Below are positions 1 to 8,367 of a stretch of DNA of 64,000 nt, one piece after another. This DNA is from Anaerolineaceae bacterium (GTDB lineage: Bacteria > Chloroflexota > Anaerolineae > Aggregatilineales > Phototrophicaceae). Position numbers and translations under genes: made by a program. A model generated the notes under the pieces. The model worked only from the letters and a program-made list of their open reading frames with translations, had not been told where the DNA came from and did no database searches. The stretch covers positions 226,039 through 290,038 of the forward strand of contig JACKCG010000007.1 of the NCBI GenBank assembly GCA_020634135.1, written 5' to 3'. The stretch's first letter is position 1, and each line of letters starts with the position of its first letter.

Positions 1-96
1 GCACTCCGTCAAGCCTATCGAACCGGGGCGCGGCCAGAATGCGAACGCTGCGTTTGTCCTTTATACAAAGGCCCCCGGTCACTCCTGCGCATGTGA
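1..96 (+). CDS. possible 3' end of an upstream gene (partial)
   Basis: Frame 1 is open from the window edge to a TGA at 94-96 and would encode 31 residues including a CERCVC cysteine cluster. The next gene's Shine-Dalgarno GAGG (95-98) would overlap this stop, as is common in operons. The piece is too short to identify, and frame 2 is also open here, so this is only a plausible gene end. Confidence 0.3.
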   Translation, partial: ALRQAYRTGARPECERCVCPLYKGPRSLLRM

Positions 97-104
97 GGTT
101 CATC

Positions 105-623
105 ATGGTCAGTCTGCTGATATTCTTTATCAGTCTGCTCTTCCTCACCCGAACGGTACTGATTTTCACCGGGCATCTCAAGGGACCGGTTATTGCCCTT
201 TTTCAGAAGTACGGCGATAAAGAAGACCTGTATCTGCCGCTGCTGCCGCTACTAGCGTGGTCGGGCATGTTTCTTATCGGCTTTGGCAGTTGGAGTGCGG
301 CCTCATTGGGTGTCGCAGCCTCTTTCACCGGGATAGGCATCGCCCTGCTGTTGGCGGCCTTTGTGGGCTACCAGTACATACCGGCTCTCTCCGATTTCCA
401 CCGCAAATACCTGCGCTACCCGCGCTGGTATCACAGACTTCTGGAGCATACCACCCGTTACGAACGACGTCGCATCGCCTATATGTGGCTGCGGTTGCCC
501 TGGCGAATGCGCCTGACCTATAACAGTGATGATCGCTGGTTCGTCCTGTGGGCGGACTTCGTAATCATGGGTACAGTGATGGAAAGCGATTCCATAGACC
601 AACCGGGCCGCAGACAGGCCTGA
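105..623 (+). CDS. small integral membrane protein, unknown function
   Basis: The gene encodes 172 aa with a strongly hydrophobic N-terminus (about residues 1-25) and two further hydrophobic stretches near residues 45-90. A basic, Arg/Tyr-rich, probably cytoplasmic tail of about 80 residues follows (RYPRWYHRLLEHTTRYERRR). I chose ATG 105 because GAGG lies six bases upstream. An in-frame ATG at 39 would add 22 residues but has no visible ribosome site. It converges with the SIS gene with only 9 bases between the stops. I do not recognise a family. Role unknown, perhaps a membrane accessory of an upstream operon cut off by the window edge. Confidence 0.7.
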   Translation: MVSLLIFFISLLFLTRTVLIFTGHLKGPVIALFQKYGDKEDLYLPLLPLLAWSGMFLIGFGSWSAASLGVAASFTGIGIALLLAAFVGYQYIPALSDFHRKYLRYPRWYHRLLEHTTRYERRRIAYMWLRLPWRMRLTYNSDDRWFVLWADFVIMGTVMESDSIDQPGRRQA

Positions 624-632
624 ACCATGCGT

Positions 633-1664
633 CTAGCGGGTAATCGTCACCTTTGTCAGCCCATACGGTTTATCCACCGGATACCCACGCACCAACGCAA
701 GGTTCATCGCCAGCACCTGGCCTGGCACCACACCGACTATCGGAGAAAGCCATTCGGGTAAATTCGCAATCCGCATCGCCTTGGTGGCCGGCTTAAGGGC
801 GTCCTCATCGTTACTGATGACCAGGATTTCGGCCCGCTTCTCACCCAGTTTTGCCACCAGATCACGCATAGCGGGCGTGGTTTGCCCCTGCGGCGCAACG
901 ACTATTACCGGCAGTTCGGGCATAATCGTCGCAATCGGACCATGCCGGAAGTCCGCTTCACTGTAGCCTTCTCCAATCACATACGTAAGCTCTTTAATCT
1001 TCAGGCTGATTTCAAAAGCTGTCGGGTAATTATAACCACGCCCAATGGCGGCAAAATGAGTCATGTAGCGATAACGCTCCGCCCATCCGGCAATCTCCTC
1101 AGAAAAGTCGAGCGTCGTCTGCATCCATCCAGGTAGTTGGCGCAGTTCGCCTAGCAAGGTCGAATCCCCGGACAGTAACGCACCCAGCATCGCCATCACG
1201 GTGAGTTGAGCGGTGTAGGTTTTGGTGGCGGCAATACTCTGCTCTTCGCCAGCACACAAGGGAATATGATGGGCGGCGGTCTGCGCCATCGGGGAGTCAT
1301 CATAGTTGGTCACACTGATCGTCAATGCACCCTGCTCTCTGGCATCCGCCAGCACACGGCGCACATCCTCGGCCTGGCCGGACTGTGAAATGCCGATTAC
1401 CAGCCCTTTTGCCAGATTCGGTGGTGTCTCATATAGGGTATGCAGCGATGGTGTGCTCAGAGCGACTGGCAGGTGCGCCTTCCCCCCCAACACATACTGC
1501 GCATAACGCGCTGCGTTATCACTCGTGCCGCGTGCCGCGATCAGCACGTAGGCCGGATCGAAGGCTTTGATTGCTGAAACAATCTGTGCCACATGCGCCC
1601 ATTGTTCACCTAGCAGCCGTTCCAACACAGCGGCTTGTTCCTGGATTTCCTGCTCCAAAAGCAT
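633..1664 (-). CDS. SIS-domain sugar-phosphate isomerase/deaminase (GlmS isomerase-like)
   Basis: The product has two tandem SIS domains, like the isomerase half of glucosamine-6-phosphate synthase and AgaS/NagB-II-type deaminases. It lacks the N-terminal glutaminase domain. Visible motifs are AARGTSDNAARYAQYVLGG near residue 45 (first sugar-phosphate loop), GISQSGQAEDV, and the SIAATKTYTAQL stretch typical of this family. I prefer ATG 1664 (343 aa), because AGGG sits eight bases upstream and the protein then begins MLLEQEIQEQ, the usual family start. An in-frame ATG at 1709 would add 15 residues without a ribosome site. Family knowledge suggests reversible amination or deamination of fructose-6-phosphate or glucosamine-6-phosphate in the cytoplasm; the exact substrate is not readable. 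It diverges from the glycogen cluster. Confidence 0.85.
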   Translation of the reverse strand: MLLEQEIQEQAAVLERLLGEQWAHVAQIVSAIKAFDPAYVLIAARGTSDNAARYAQYVLGGKAHLPVALSTPSLHTLYETPPNLAKGLVIGISQSGQAEDVRRVLADAREQGALTISVTNYDDSPMAQTAAHHIPLCAGEEQSIAATKTYTAQLTVMAMLGALLSGDSTLLGELRQLPGWMQTTLDFSEEIAGWAERYRYMTHFAAIGRGYNYPTAFEISLKIKELTYVIGEGYSEADFRHGPIATIMPELPVIVVAPQGQTTPAMRDLVAKLGEKRAEILVISNDEDALKPATKAMRIANLPEWLSPIVGVVPGQVLAMNLALVRGYPVDKPYGLTKVTITR

Positions 1665-1870
1665 GGTTCTGACCCTATCTGTACTTACGCTATTCATCAG
1701 TGCGGACATTGTAGCGATTTAGCGGGGTATTTGCGAGAACACGCAGGCACAAGTGACACACTCTGAGCACTGGATTGCGCCTGTATTATTGAAACATTTA
1801 TTTGCGTTATACCATTAGCACTCGTTACAATTCGGTCATGCAAGCCGTGTAATGATTGAGGAGTACCCCC

Positions 1871-3568
1871 GTGACCGCACTCGGAGCATTTACCTTTGTT
1901 TTACATAGTCACCTACCTTACGCCCGGCTCGCTGGCCGCTGGCCGCATGGTGAGGAATGGATCCATGAAGCCGCCAGCGAAACGTACATCCCCCTGCTGC
2001 AAACCCTGTATGACCTCAAGGAAGAAGGTGTCATCTATCGTCTGACCGTCGGCATTACGCCAATCCTGGCGGAGCAATTAGCTGATGCGGATGTCCTGGT
2101 CCATTTTGACCAGTACCTTGATGAAAAAATTACAGCCGCAAAAAAAGATATGGATTATTTTGACGCGGAAGATACTGCTGATACACATTTTCGCTTTCTG
2201 GCGGAGTGGTACAAGAATTGGTTTGAAGGTATCAAACAGGCTTTCGATTCGCGCTTTAATCGGGACATTATCGGCAGCTTTCGCCAGTTGCAGGACGAAG
2301 GATATATCGAAATCACGACCAGCGCCGCCACACACGGCTACCTCCCCTTATTGGGACGGGACAGTGCAATCAACGGACAATTAAAGGCCGGTGTCAGCAG
2401 CTACAAACGCCTGTTTGGTCGCCAGCCAACAGGAATATGGCTGCCGGAGTGTGCGTATCGTCCGGCATATATCGCTGAAAGCGGGAAGAAGCGCCCCGGA
2501 ATTGAAACCTTCCTGGGACAAAACGGCCTCAAAGTGTTCTTCAGCGAAACGCACACCATCACCGGCGGGCAGCCAGTAGGAGTGGCGGCTGGTGAAGTGA
2601 TCGGCCCGTATGGCGCGATCAAGCGGCGTTATGTGATTCCGGCGTCTTCCACCGTCCCAACCCGCACCGCCTCGACCTACCAGGCCTATTATGTGAGTGA
2701 CACGGTTGCTGGGCCGGGAGCGGATGAGCACTCCGGTGTAGCGGTGATCGGACGCAACAACCGTACCGGACAGCAGGTGTGGAGCGCGGATTGGGGGTAT
2801 CCGGGCGATTTTGATTACCGTGAGTTTCATCGCAAAGCCGGAACAAGCGGGCTGCAATACTGGCGGGTTACGGGCGAGGATGTTGATCTGGGCGAAAAAG
2901 ATACCTATCACCCCGATTGGGCAAGTTACAAAGTAGACCAACATGCTGAGCATTATGCGCACCTGGTGGGCGACCTGGTGCGTGAATATCATCAACAAAC
3001 AGGTGAATACGGCCTGATCGCGTCGAATTATGATACTGAACTGTTCGGCCACTGGTGGTTTGAAGGCGTTACCTGGATTGGCAAAGTGCTGCGATTGCTT
3101 GCGGCTGACCCCGACGTGGACTTGACAACTGCCACGACCTTCATTACCCAACATCCGCCCAAGAGCGTGCTGCATATTCCTGAAAGCTCATGGGGTGCGG
3201 GCGGCGGGCATTTCACCTGGGATAATGCGGAAACACACTGGATGTGGGGGCCAATTCACGAAGCCGAAGAGCGGATGGAGATGTTGGCAACACGTATCAC
3301 TGCGCCATCCGACGAGCAGCGAGTGGTATTGAGCCAGGCAGCCAGGGAACTCCTGCTGCTGCAAAGTTCAGACTGGCCGTTCCTCGTGACAACCGGACAG
3401 GCACGGCAGTATGCCATCCAGCGCTTCAGCCAGCATGTCGAACGTTTTGACCGCCTGGCGCGGGGTCTGGAGCAGGACCGGCCAGATACAGCCCTGGCAG
3501 AGGAATATTGGGAATTGGACAAGGTGTTCCCGGATATTGACTATCGCTGGTTCACTAAGCCATCCTGA
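1871..3568 (+). CDS. 1,4-alpha-glucan branching enzyme, GH57 family
   Basis: This 565-aa protein matches the GH57 branching enzymes (TK1436/DUF1957 type), which cut an alpha-1,4-glucan and re-attach it as an alpha-1,6 branch. Visible signatures are HSHLPYARLAGRWPHGEEW near the N-terminus, GIWLPECAYRP with the likely nucleophile Glu193, and SNYDTELFGHWWFEG with the likely acid/base Asp388. I chose the GTG at 1871, because GAGGAG lies directly upstream with seven-base spacing. An upstream TTG at 1856 would overlap that ribosome site. It is the first gene of a rightward run with glgA 22 bases downstream, so it should act in glycogen synthesis in place of a GH13 GlgB, which is absent from the window. 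Confidence 0.9.
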   Translation: MTALGAFTFVLHSHLPYARLAGRWPHGEEWIHEAASETYIPLLQTLYDLKEEGVIYRLTVGITPILAEQLADADVLVHFDQYLDEKITAAKKDMDYFDAEDTADTHFRFLAEWYKNWFEGIKQAFDSRFNRDIIGSFRQLQDEGYIEITTSAATHGYLPLLGRDSAINGQLKAGVSSYKRLFGRQPTGIWLPECAYRPAYIAESGKKRPGIETFLGQNGLKVFFSETHTITGGQPVGVAAGEVIGPYGAIKRRYVIPASSTVPTRTASTYQAYYVSDTVAGPGADEHSGVAVIGRNNRTGQQVWSADWGYPGDFDYREFHRKAGTSGLQYWRVTGEDVDLGEKDTYHPDWASYKVDQHAEHYAHLVGDLVREYHQQTGEYGLIASNYDTELFGHWWFEGVTWIGKVLRLLAADPDVDLTTATTFITQHPPKSVLHIPESSWGAGGGHFTWDNAETHWMWGPIHEAEERMEMLATRITAPSDEQRVVLSQAARELLLLQSSDWPFLVTTGQARQYAIQRFSQHVERFDRLARGLEQDRPDTALAEEYWELDKVFPDIDYRWFTKPS

Positions 3569-3590
3569 TTTACATCAGGCTAAGGAGTCT

Positions 3591-5078
3591 ATGAGTTTGA
3601 ATACCAGGGTACTTTTCGTCAGCGCGGAGGCGGTCCCATACGCAAAAGTCGGCGGTCTGGCCGATGTTGTCGGGTCGCTGCCTCAGGCGCTTCGCAAAAT
3701 TGGCGTGGACGCCCGTGTCATCATGCCAATGTATGGGTTCATCAATACCGAGAAATACAAGATCAGCTACCTGTTCTCGTTCCCATTCGCCCGCAATACC
3801 GGCACAACGGATGTGCAGGTATTCACAGCAGAACATGATGGTGTCCCGTTCTATTTTGTACGCGGTTGGCCGTTCTTTGGGTCGGATACCGGCGTCTATA
3901 CCACCTGGGATTGGGATGTGCCGCGTTTTATCTTCTTTAACCAGGTGGTGATGGCAGTAGCGTGGGAACTGCGGCAGCGCCTCGGTTGGTTCCCTGATGT
4001 GTTCCATGTCAACGACTGGCACACTGGCCTACTGCCCTTCCTGCTGTACGAAAGCCGCCACGATGCGATATGGGGGCGCACCGCTTCCGTGTTAGGGATT
4101 CACAATCTGGCTTACCAGGGGGAATCGGTGGGCGGTTGGTTGTGGCAGCTCGGGATACCGGGACGGCAGCAAGCCGACCTGGTGTACCAGAATCTGACCG
4201 ACAATATGCTGGCAATAGCGATTGGGTACTCGGACATCCTGACTACTGTCAGTCCCCGGTATGCTGTTGAAATCCAGTATCCTTATATGGGACACCGCCT
4301 CGATAGCCTGATCCGCACCCGTACTGAAGACCTGTATGGCATACTCAACGGCATTGATGTTGACCTGTGGAATCCCGAAACTGACCCGAATGTGGTGTTC
4401 AAATATAATGCTGAGAACTTCGTTGAGCAGCGCCAGGCCAACAAACGCCACCTGCAGAACGAGGTTGGGCTGCCGGTAAATGACGATGTGCCAATTATCG
4501 GGATTGTAACCCGGCTGGTATGGCAAAAAGGGTTCACGCTGGCTCTGCCCGCCCTGCGCCGCTTGTTGGTGGATACCGATGCACAGGTTATCGCGTTAGG
4601 CTCCGGCGAGGCGGAGACAGAACATCAGTTGTGGCGACTAGGACACGACTTTCACTGGAAAGCGCGCGTATTCCTGGGCTTCAACGCCGCCACTGCACAG
4701 CACATTTATGCGGGGAGTGATATTTTCCTCATGCCCAGCCATTATGAACCCTGCGGAATCGGCCAGATGATCGCCATGCGCTATGGATCGCTACCGCTGG
4801 TGCGTGAGACCGGCGGTCTGGCGGATACTGTCCAGAACTATGACAACAACACAGCGGATACGGGCACCGGGTTCGTTTTCACCTGGGAGCAGCCTGACGC
4901 TGTACTGAACACGCTGCGCTGGTCAGTGGATACATTTCGCCATAGACAGGATGCCTGGCGACGAATGCAAAAGCGTGCCATGCAAACCGACTTCAGCTGG
5001 CATCAAAGCGCCCACCGCTACGTGGAAATCTACCAGAAAGCTATGGACAAACATAGAAAAAGGGAGTTGGAACCTTGA
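3591..5078 (+). CDS. glgA: glycogen synthase (ADP-glucose type, GT5)
   Basis: This 495-aa protein transfers glucose from ADP-glucose to the non-reducing end of glycogen. The N-terminal [10 protein letters not shown] (Lys19-Gly22 region) is the ADP-glucose-binding signature of bacterial Glg[14 protein letters not shown] stretch and the C-terminal [19 protein letters not shown] nucleotide-sugar motif are also present, and length is normal for GT5. ATG 3591 follows AAGGAG at 3582-3587; the frame stays open upstream only as read-through of the preceding gene. Its stop overlaps the TTG start of glgC, so the two are probably translationally coupled. Confidence 0.93.
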   Translation: MSLNTRVLFVSAEAVPYAKVGGLADVVGSLPQALRKIGVDARVIMPMYGFINTEKYKISYLFSFPFARNTGTTDVQVFTAEHDGVPFYFVRGWPFFGSDTGVYTTWDWDVPRFIFFNQVVMAVAWELRQRLGWFPDVFHVNDWHTGLLPFLLYESRHDAIWGRTASVLGIHNLAYQGESVGGWLWQLGIPGRQQADLVYQNLTDNMLAIAIGYSDILTTVSPRYAVEIQYPYMGHRLDSLIRTRTEDLYGILNGIDVDLWNPETDPNVVFKYNAENFVEQRQANKRHLQNEVGLPVNDDVPIIGIVTRLVWQKGFTLALPALRRLLVDTDAQVIALGSGEAETEHQLWRLGHDFHWKARVFLGFNAATAQHIYAGSDIFLMPSHYEPCGIGQMIAMRYGSLPLVRETGGLADTVQNYDNNTADTGTGFVFTWEQPDAVLNTLRWSVDTFRHRQDAWRRMQKRAMQTDFSWHQSAHRYVEIYQKAMDKHRKRELEP

Positions 5079-6340
5079 AAATTAAAGCCGTTATACTTGC
5101 AGGCGGAGAAGGTACACGGTTGGAAACACTCACAGCCAAACGTGCCAAGCCCGCTGTCCCATTTGCGGGGAAGTATCGCATTATTGATTTTACACTGAGT
5201 AATTGCGTTAATTCAAACATCTTTGATGTGCTGATCCTGACACAGTACCGCCCGCACAGTCTGAACGACCATATTGCGCGGGGTCGTCCATGGGACCTGG
5301 ATCGCTCGTTTACGGGTGGTGTACAGATCCTTCAGCCCTATAAAGGCCGTGCTGATACCGATTGGTATGCAGGGACAGCCGATGCCGTGGCTCAGAATAT
5401 GAATTTTGTCCGCAGGGGACGCCCAGATTATGTGCTGATTTTGTCCGGCGATCACATTTACGAGATGGATTATGATGTCCTGCTCCAGTTCCACCGGGAT
5501 CGCAATGCCGACGCTACCGTGTGTACTATCCGTGTCCCGATGGATGAAGCCAATCGCTACGGGATTCTGGATGTGGAAGATGATTACCGGGTACGTGAGT
5601 TTGTAGAAAAACCACAAAAACCCCCCGGCAATCTCGCCAGCATGGGCGTTTATGTCTTCAATTACCCGGTACTGGAACAGATGCTGGAAGAGGATCAGAA
5701 ACTCAAATCATCAAATCATGACTTTGGCAAGGATATTCTGCCCCGCATGATTATGGAAAACATGAATGTTTTTGCTTATCCTTATGGCGGCTACTGGATA
5801 GATGTCGGTACAGTGGACGCTTACTGGGAAGCCCACATGGACCTGGTCGCCTCGCCACCTTCACTCAACCTGAATGACCGTACCTGGGTGATTCACACCC
5901 GCAGCGAGGAACGCCCCCCTGTACATATTCACTCAGGCGCGACAGTTCGCAACAGCCTGATTACCGATGGCTCGGTGATTGCAGAGGGAGCACTTGTCGA
6001 AAACAGTGTCCTGTCTCCGGGTGTTTATGTTGGGCCAAACGCAATTGTCCGGGAAAGCGTGCTGCTCAACGATACCTACATTGAAGCCGGGGCCGTTGTT
6101 GAACGCTGTATCCTGGATAAAATTGTGGTGATTGGTCACAATGCGCGAGTGGGGAAAATACGTGACATGGGGGAACTCGGGATCACGTGTGTGGGAAAAA
6201 ATACCCATATCCCAGCAGGTTACACAGTAGGAAACAACGTAATTCTCGGCACTGACCTGCGCCTGGACGACTTCAAAGCCCATACTGATAAAGTAGTACC
6301 CAGTGGGACGCAAATCGGTCGCAAGAAAAATAACCGGTAA
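5075..6340 (+). CDS. glgC: glucose-1-phosphate adenylyltransferase
   Basis: This 421-aa enzyme makes ADP-glucose from ATP and glucose-1-phosphate, normally the committed and allosterically controlled step of glycogen synthesis. The N-terminus carries the nucleotidyltransferase loop [20 protein letters not shown], then FTLSNCVNS and the [11 protein letters not shown] metal/substrate motif. The C-terminal third consists of hexapeptide-like repeats (left-handed beta-helix), as in other GlgC proteins. Translation starts at a TTG (5075) inside the glgA stop, with AGGGAG at 5061-5066. The rare start and four-base overlap suggest its level is tied to GlgA. Confidence 0.93.
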   Translation: MKIKAVILAGGEGTRLETLTAKRAKPAVPFAGKYRIIDFTLSNCVNSNIFDVLILTQYRPHSLNDHIARGRPWDLDRSFTGGVQILQPYKGRADTDWYAGTADAVAQNMNFVRRGRPDYVLILSGDHIYEMDYDVLLQFHRDRNADATVCTIRVPMDEANRYGILDVEDDYRVREFVEKPQKPPGNLASMGVYVFNYPVLEQMLEEDQKLKSSNHDFGKDILPRMIMENMNVFAYPYGGYWIDVGTVDAYWEAHMDLVASPPSLNLNDRTWVIHTRSEERPPVHIHSGATVRNSLITDGSVIAEGALVENSVLSPGVYVGPNAIVRESVLLNDTYIEAGAVVERCILDKIVVIGHNARVGKIRDMGELGITCVGKNTHIPAGYTVGNNVILGTDLRLDDFKAHTDKVVPSGTQIGRKKNNR

Positions 6341-6353
6341 GGAGATAAGCAGC

Positions 6354-7748
6354 GTGTCTAAAATCGAATCAAGTTGGCTGTGCATTCATGGACACTTTAG
6401 CCAGCCCCCAAGGGGAAATCCCCTCACAGGGGAGATCGGGCAAGAGACAGACGCTGCCCCCTACTACAATTGGAACCAGCGAATCGCGGAGACAGCCTAT
6501 CGTCCGAACGCGGAAATTGGCAACTTCAACCACATCAGCTACAGTTTCGGCCAACCGCTGCTCAATTGGCTGGCGCAAAACATGCCGGCAGTCTATGACT
6601 CCGTCAGTCAAAGTGACCAGCACGCTGAAGGTGTTGACCCTATGCCCGGTCATGCGCTGGCAACCGCGTATGACCATGTCATTTTGCCCCTCGCTCGAAA
6701 TCGTGACAAACAAACTCAGATTCAGTGGGGTATCGCGGCCTTCAAGCAGGTGTACGGGCGGCAACCGCTGGGATTCTGGTTGCCGGAACTAGCGGTTGAT
6801 ACCGAAACCCTGGTCGCATTGGCCGAAGCCGGTATCCAGTACACGGTGCTGGCAGAAAAGCAGGTGCAGGGGCACGTACCGGGGAATGCTGGGCCGTACC
6901 TGGTTCGCCTGCCCCAGGGCCGCAGTATCGCTGTCTTCGTCCGGCATGACACGCTTTCGGCGGAAATATCCTTCAATATTCACAACCTGGGAGGCGCAGG
7001 GTATTGGAGTCACTCCACGCTTTCGCCGCTTCGCAAACATACTTCCGGGTTAGTCCTGCTGGCAACGTCCGGGGAGACCTTCGGCCACCATTTCGTTGGG
7101 GAAGAACAATTCCTGCACTGGCTGGTCAACCACGAAGCCCAACATGCCGGATTTGAAGTCACCACGCTTGACCAGTATTTTATCCAGCATTCACCTAAAA
7201 AGACGATACAGGTTGAAGAACGCACCAGTTGGGGCGTGGCAACGGGGCTGAATGAGTGGACAACCGGGCAAAATGATGCCAGGCACGATACAACCTGGAA
7301 AGGGGCGTTGCGCCGGGCGCTGGATAACACTGCCAGCGAGATAGACCATGCTTACGCGACGGCAGTGCAGGGTTTTCAGCTTGATCCCTGGGCACTGAGA
7401 AATCAATATATATCCGTGATGCTGGGTATGGAGGAAGGGGAAGCCTGGATTACTCAGCATTTACCCGACACTGAGCATCGAAGCAAAAAGCAACTGCTCA
7501 ACCTGCTCCATGCACAGCAGCTTGCCCAGCATATGTATACCAGCTACACGTTTACCGACAATCAACTGCATGGTCGCCAGCCATACTACGCGATTACCTG
7601 CGCAGCATTGGCTGCCAACCTGGTTCGGCAAGCGGGATATGCCGACGTAGGCGAGCGATTAGCCCAGGATCTGGCCGTGATGACTTCTAAGGATACCCCT
7701 GTTACCGGGGCGACTATTCTGCGCGAAGTCCTGGCTGCGCTGGATTGA
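6354..7748 (+). CDS. GH57-type alpha-glucan hydrolase or transferase
   Basis: This 464-aa protein begins with the GH57-like CIHGHFSQPPRGNP and continues with PYYNWNQRI and AYRPNAEIGNFNHISYSFG, typical of the DUF3536-type branch of GH57. A second catalytic-looking segment is GFWLPELAVD, equivalent to the nucleophile strand of the branching enzyme upstream. A likely role is trimming or debranching alpha-glucans in the cytoplasm, but the substrate cannot be read from sequence. The GTG start at 6354 follows AAGGAG (6339-6344), which begins at the glgC stop codon. The earlier in-frame region overlaps glgC and has no ribosome site. It is the last gene of the branching enzyme-glgA-glgC run and ends at a hairpin. 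Confidence 0.8.
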   Translation: MSKIESSWLCIHGHFSQPPRGNPLTGEIGQETDAAPYYNWNQRIAETAYRPNAEIGNFNHISYSFGQPLLNWLAQNMPAVYDSVSQSDQHAEGVDPMPGHALATAYDHVILPLARNRDKQTQIQWGIAAFKQVYGRQPLGFWLPELAVDTETLVALAEAGIQYTVLAEKQVQGHVPGNAGPYLVRLPQGRSIAVFVRHDTLSAEISFNIHNLGGAGYWSHSTLSPLRKHTSGLVLLATSGETFGHHFVGEEQFLHWLVNHEAQHAGFEVTTLDQYFIQHSPKKTIQVEERTSWGVATGLNEWTTGQNDARHDTTWKGALRRALDNTASEIDHAYATAVQGFQLDPWALRNQYISVMLGMEEGEAWITQHLPDTEHRSKKQLLNLLHAQQLAQHMYTSYTFTDNQLHGRQPYYAITCAALAANLVRQAGYADVGERLAQDLAVMTSKDTPVTGATILREVLAALD

Positions 7749-7798
7749 CAAGTGCAGAGAAAACGCACCCAGCCAGAACGTTACGATATTTTCAAAAC

Positions 7799-7824
7799 AA
7801 CAGGAGGTCTTACAGCCTCCTGTT
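7799..7824. terminator. bidirectional hairpin terminator between convergent genes
   Basis: AACAGGAGG (7799-7807) pairs perfectly with CCTCCTGTT (7816-7824) around an eight-base loop. It lies between the stops of the GH57-type gene and the CBM48 gene. Flanks are A-rich on the left and T/A-rich on the right, so it could serve both strands. Confidence 0.65.
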
Positions 7825-7839
7825 ATAGATTCTATAGGA

Positions 7840-8136
7840 TCAGGCAATAACTACCGAATTGTCACCGCTGAAAGGGTTTGGAACGTATCTGTCAGCGTGC
7901 CAGTCGTTATGCCACTCCGTTCCATTCACAAGATAGCGAAACTGATATTCCTGGCCGGTTTCCAGCTCCAATGTCACCGTAAAGCGCCCGCTTTTTAAGC
8001 GATTCATTGGCGTGGCAGATTCGTCCCAATCGTTAAAATCCCCGACCAGGTACGCAGTCTCGGCCTTAATCGCTTCCGGCAACTCAAAGGTTACTTTAGT
8101 AACAGGCTTGGTCTTAAGGACCTGCTTTTTTAGCAT
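7840..8136 (-). CDS. free-standing CBM48 (glycogen-binding) domain protein
   Basis: This 98-aa protein is little more than one early-set/CBM48 domain of the kind found in isoamylases, branching enzymes and AMPK beta subunits. It reads VTFELPEAIKAETAYLVGDF, then NDWDES, FRYLVNGTEWHNDWHADRYV and a terminal NPFSGDNSVVIA. The GDFNDW and W-H-x-D residues are the usual sugar-contact positions of this fold. There is no catalytic domain, signal peptide or membrane segment. ATG 8136 is preceded by GGGAG at seven bases. It sits opposite glgP and beside the glycogen genes, so a role as a small glycogen-binding adaptor is inferred. Similar small proteins exist in Chloroflexota and cyanobacteria, and none is assigned a clear function as far as I know. 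Confidence 0.82.
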   Translation of the reverse strand: MLKKQVLKTKPVTKVTFELPEAIKAETAYLVGDFNDWDESATPMNRLKSGRFTVTLELETGQEYQFRYLVNGTEWHNDWHADRYVPNPFSGDNSVVIA

Positions 8137-8308
8137 TGAATGGCTCCCAATTATGATGAACGCTAGCGCTACTATGCTTGCATTGTAACATAACCGCCCT
8201 GCTGGAAACTAGCACTCAATTCGGCATATTATCCCAATTTTAAGAAGCCAGATTTGCCAGAATTGCTAGTTGCCAACTACTATTACCCTGCGCTATGCTA
8301 CCTAGTGG

Positions 8309-8357
8309 GATCAGGAGTCTTGCGATTCATCTTCCCTAATTACGATGATCAGGAGTC
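8309..8357. repeat. direct repeat GATCAGGAGTC upstream of glgP
   Basis: The 11-mer GATCAGGAGTC occurs at 8309-8319 and again at 8347-8357, 38 bp apart, in the divergent spacer between the CBM48 gene and glgP. The second copy contains AGGAG, about 13 bases before the glgP ATG, so it may be part of the leader. The repeat could be a regulator half-site pair or chance. Confidence 0.4.
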
Positions 8358-8367
8358 ATAGAAGACA

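Noticed and set aside
2381..3175. 264-codon minus-strand frame opposite the GH57 branching enzyme
   Set aside because: It is antisense to a clear gene, with no family motif and low-complexity cysteine/arginine-rich character.
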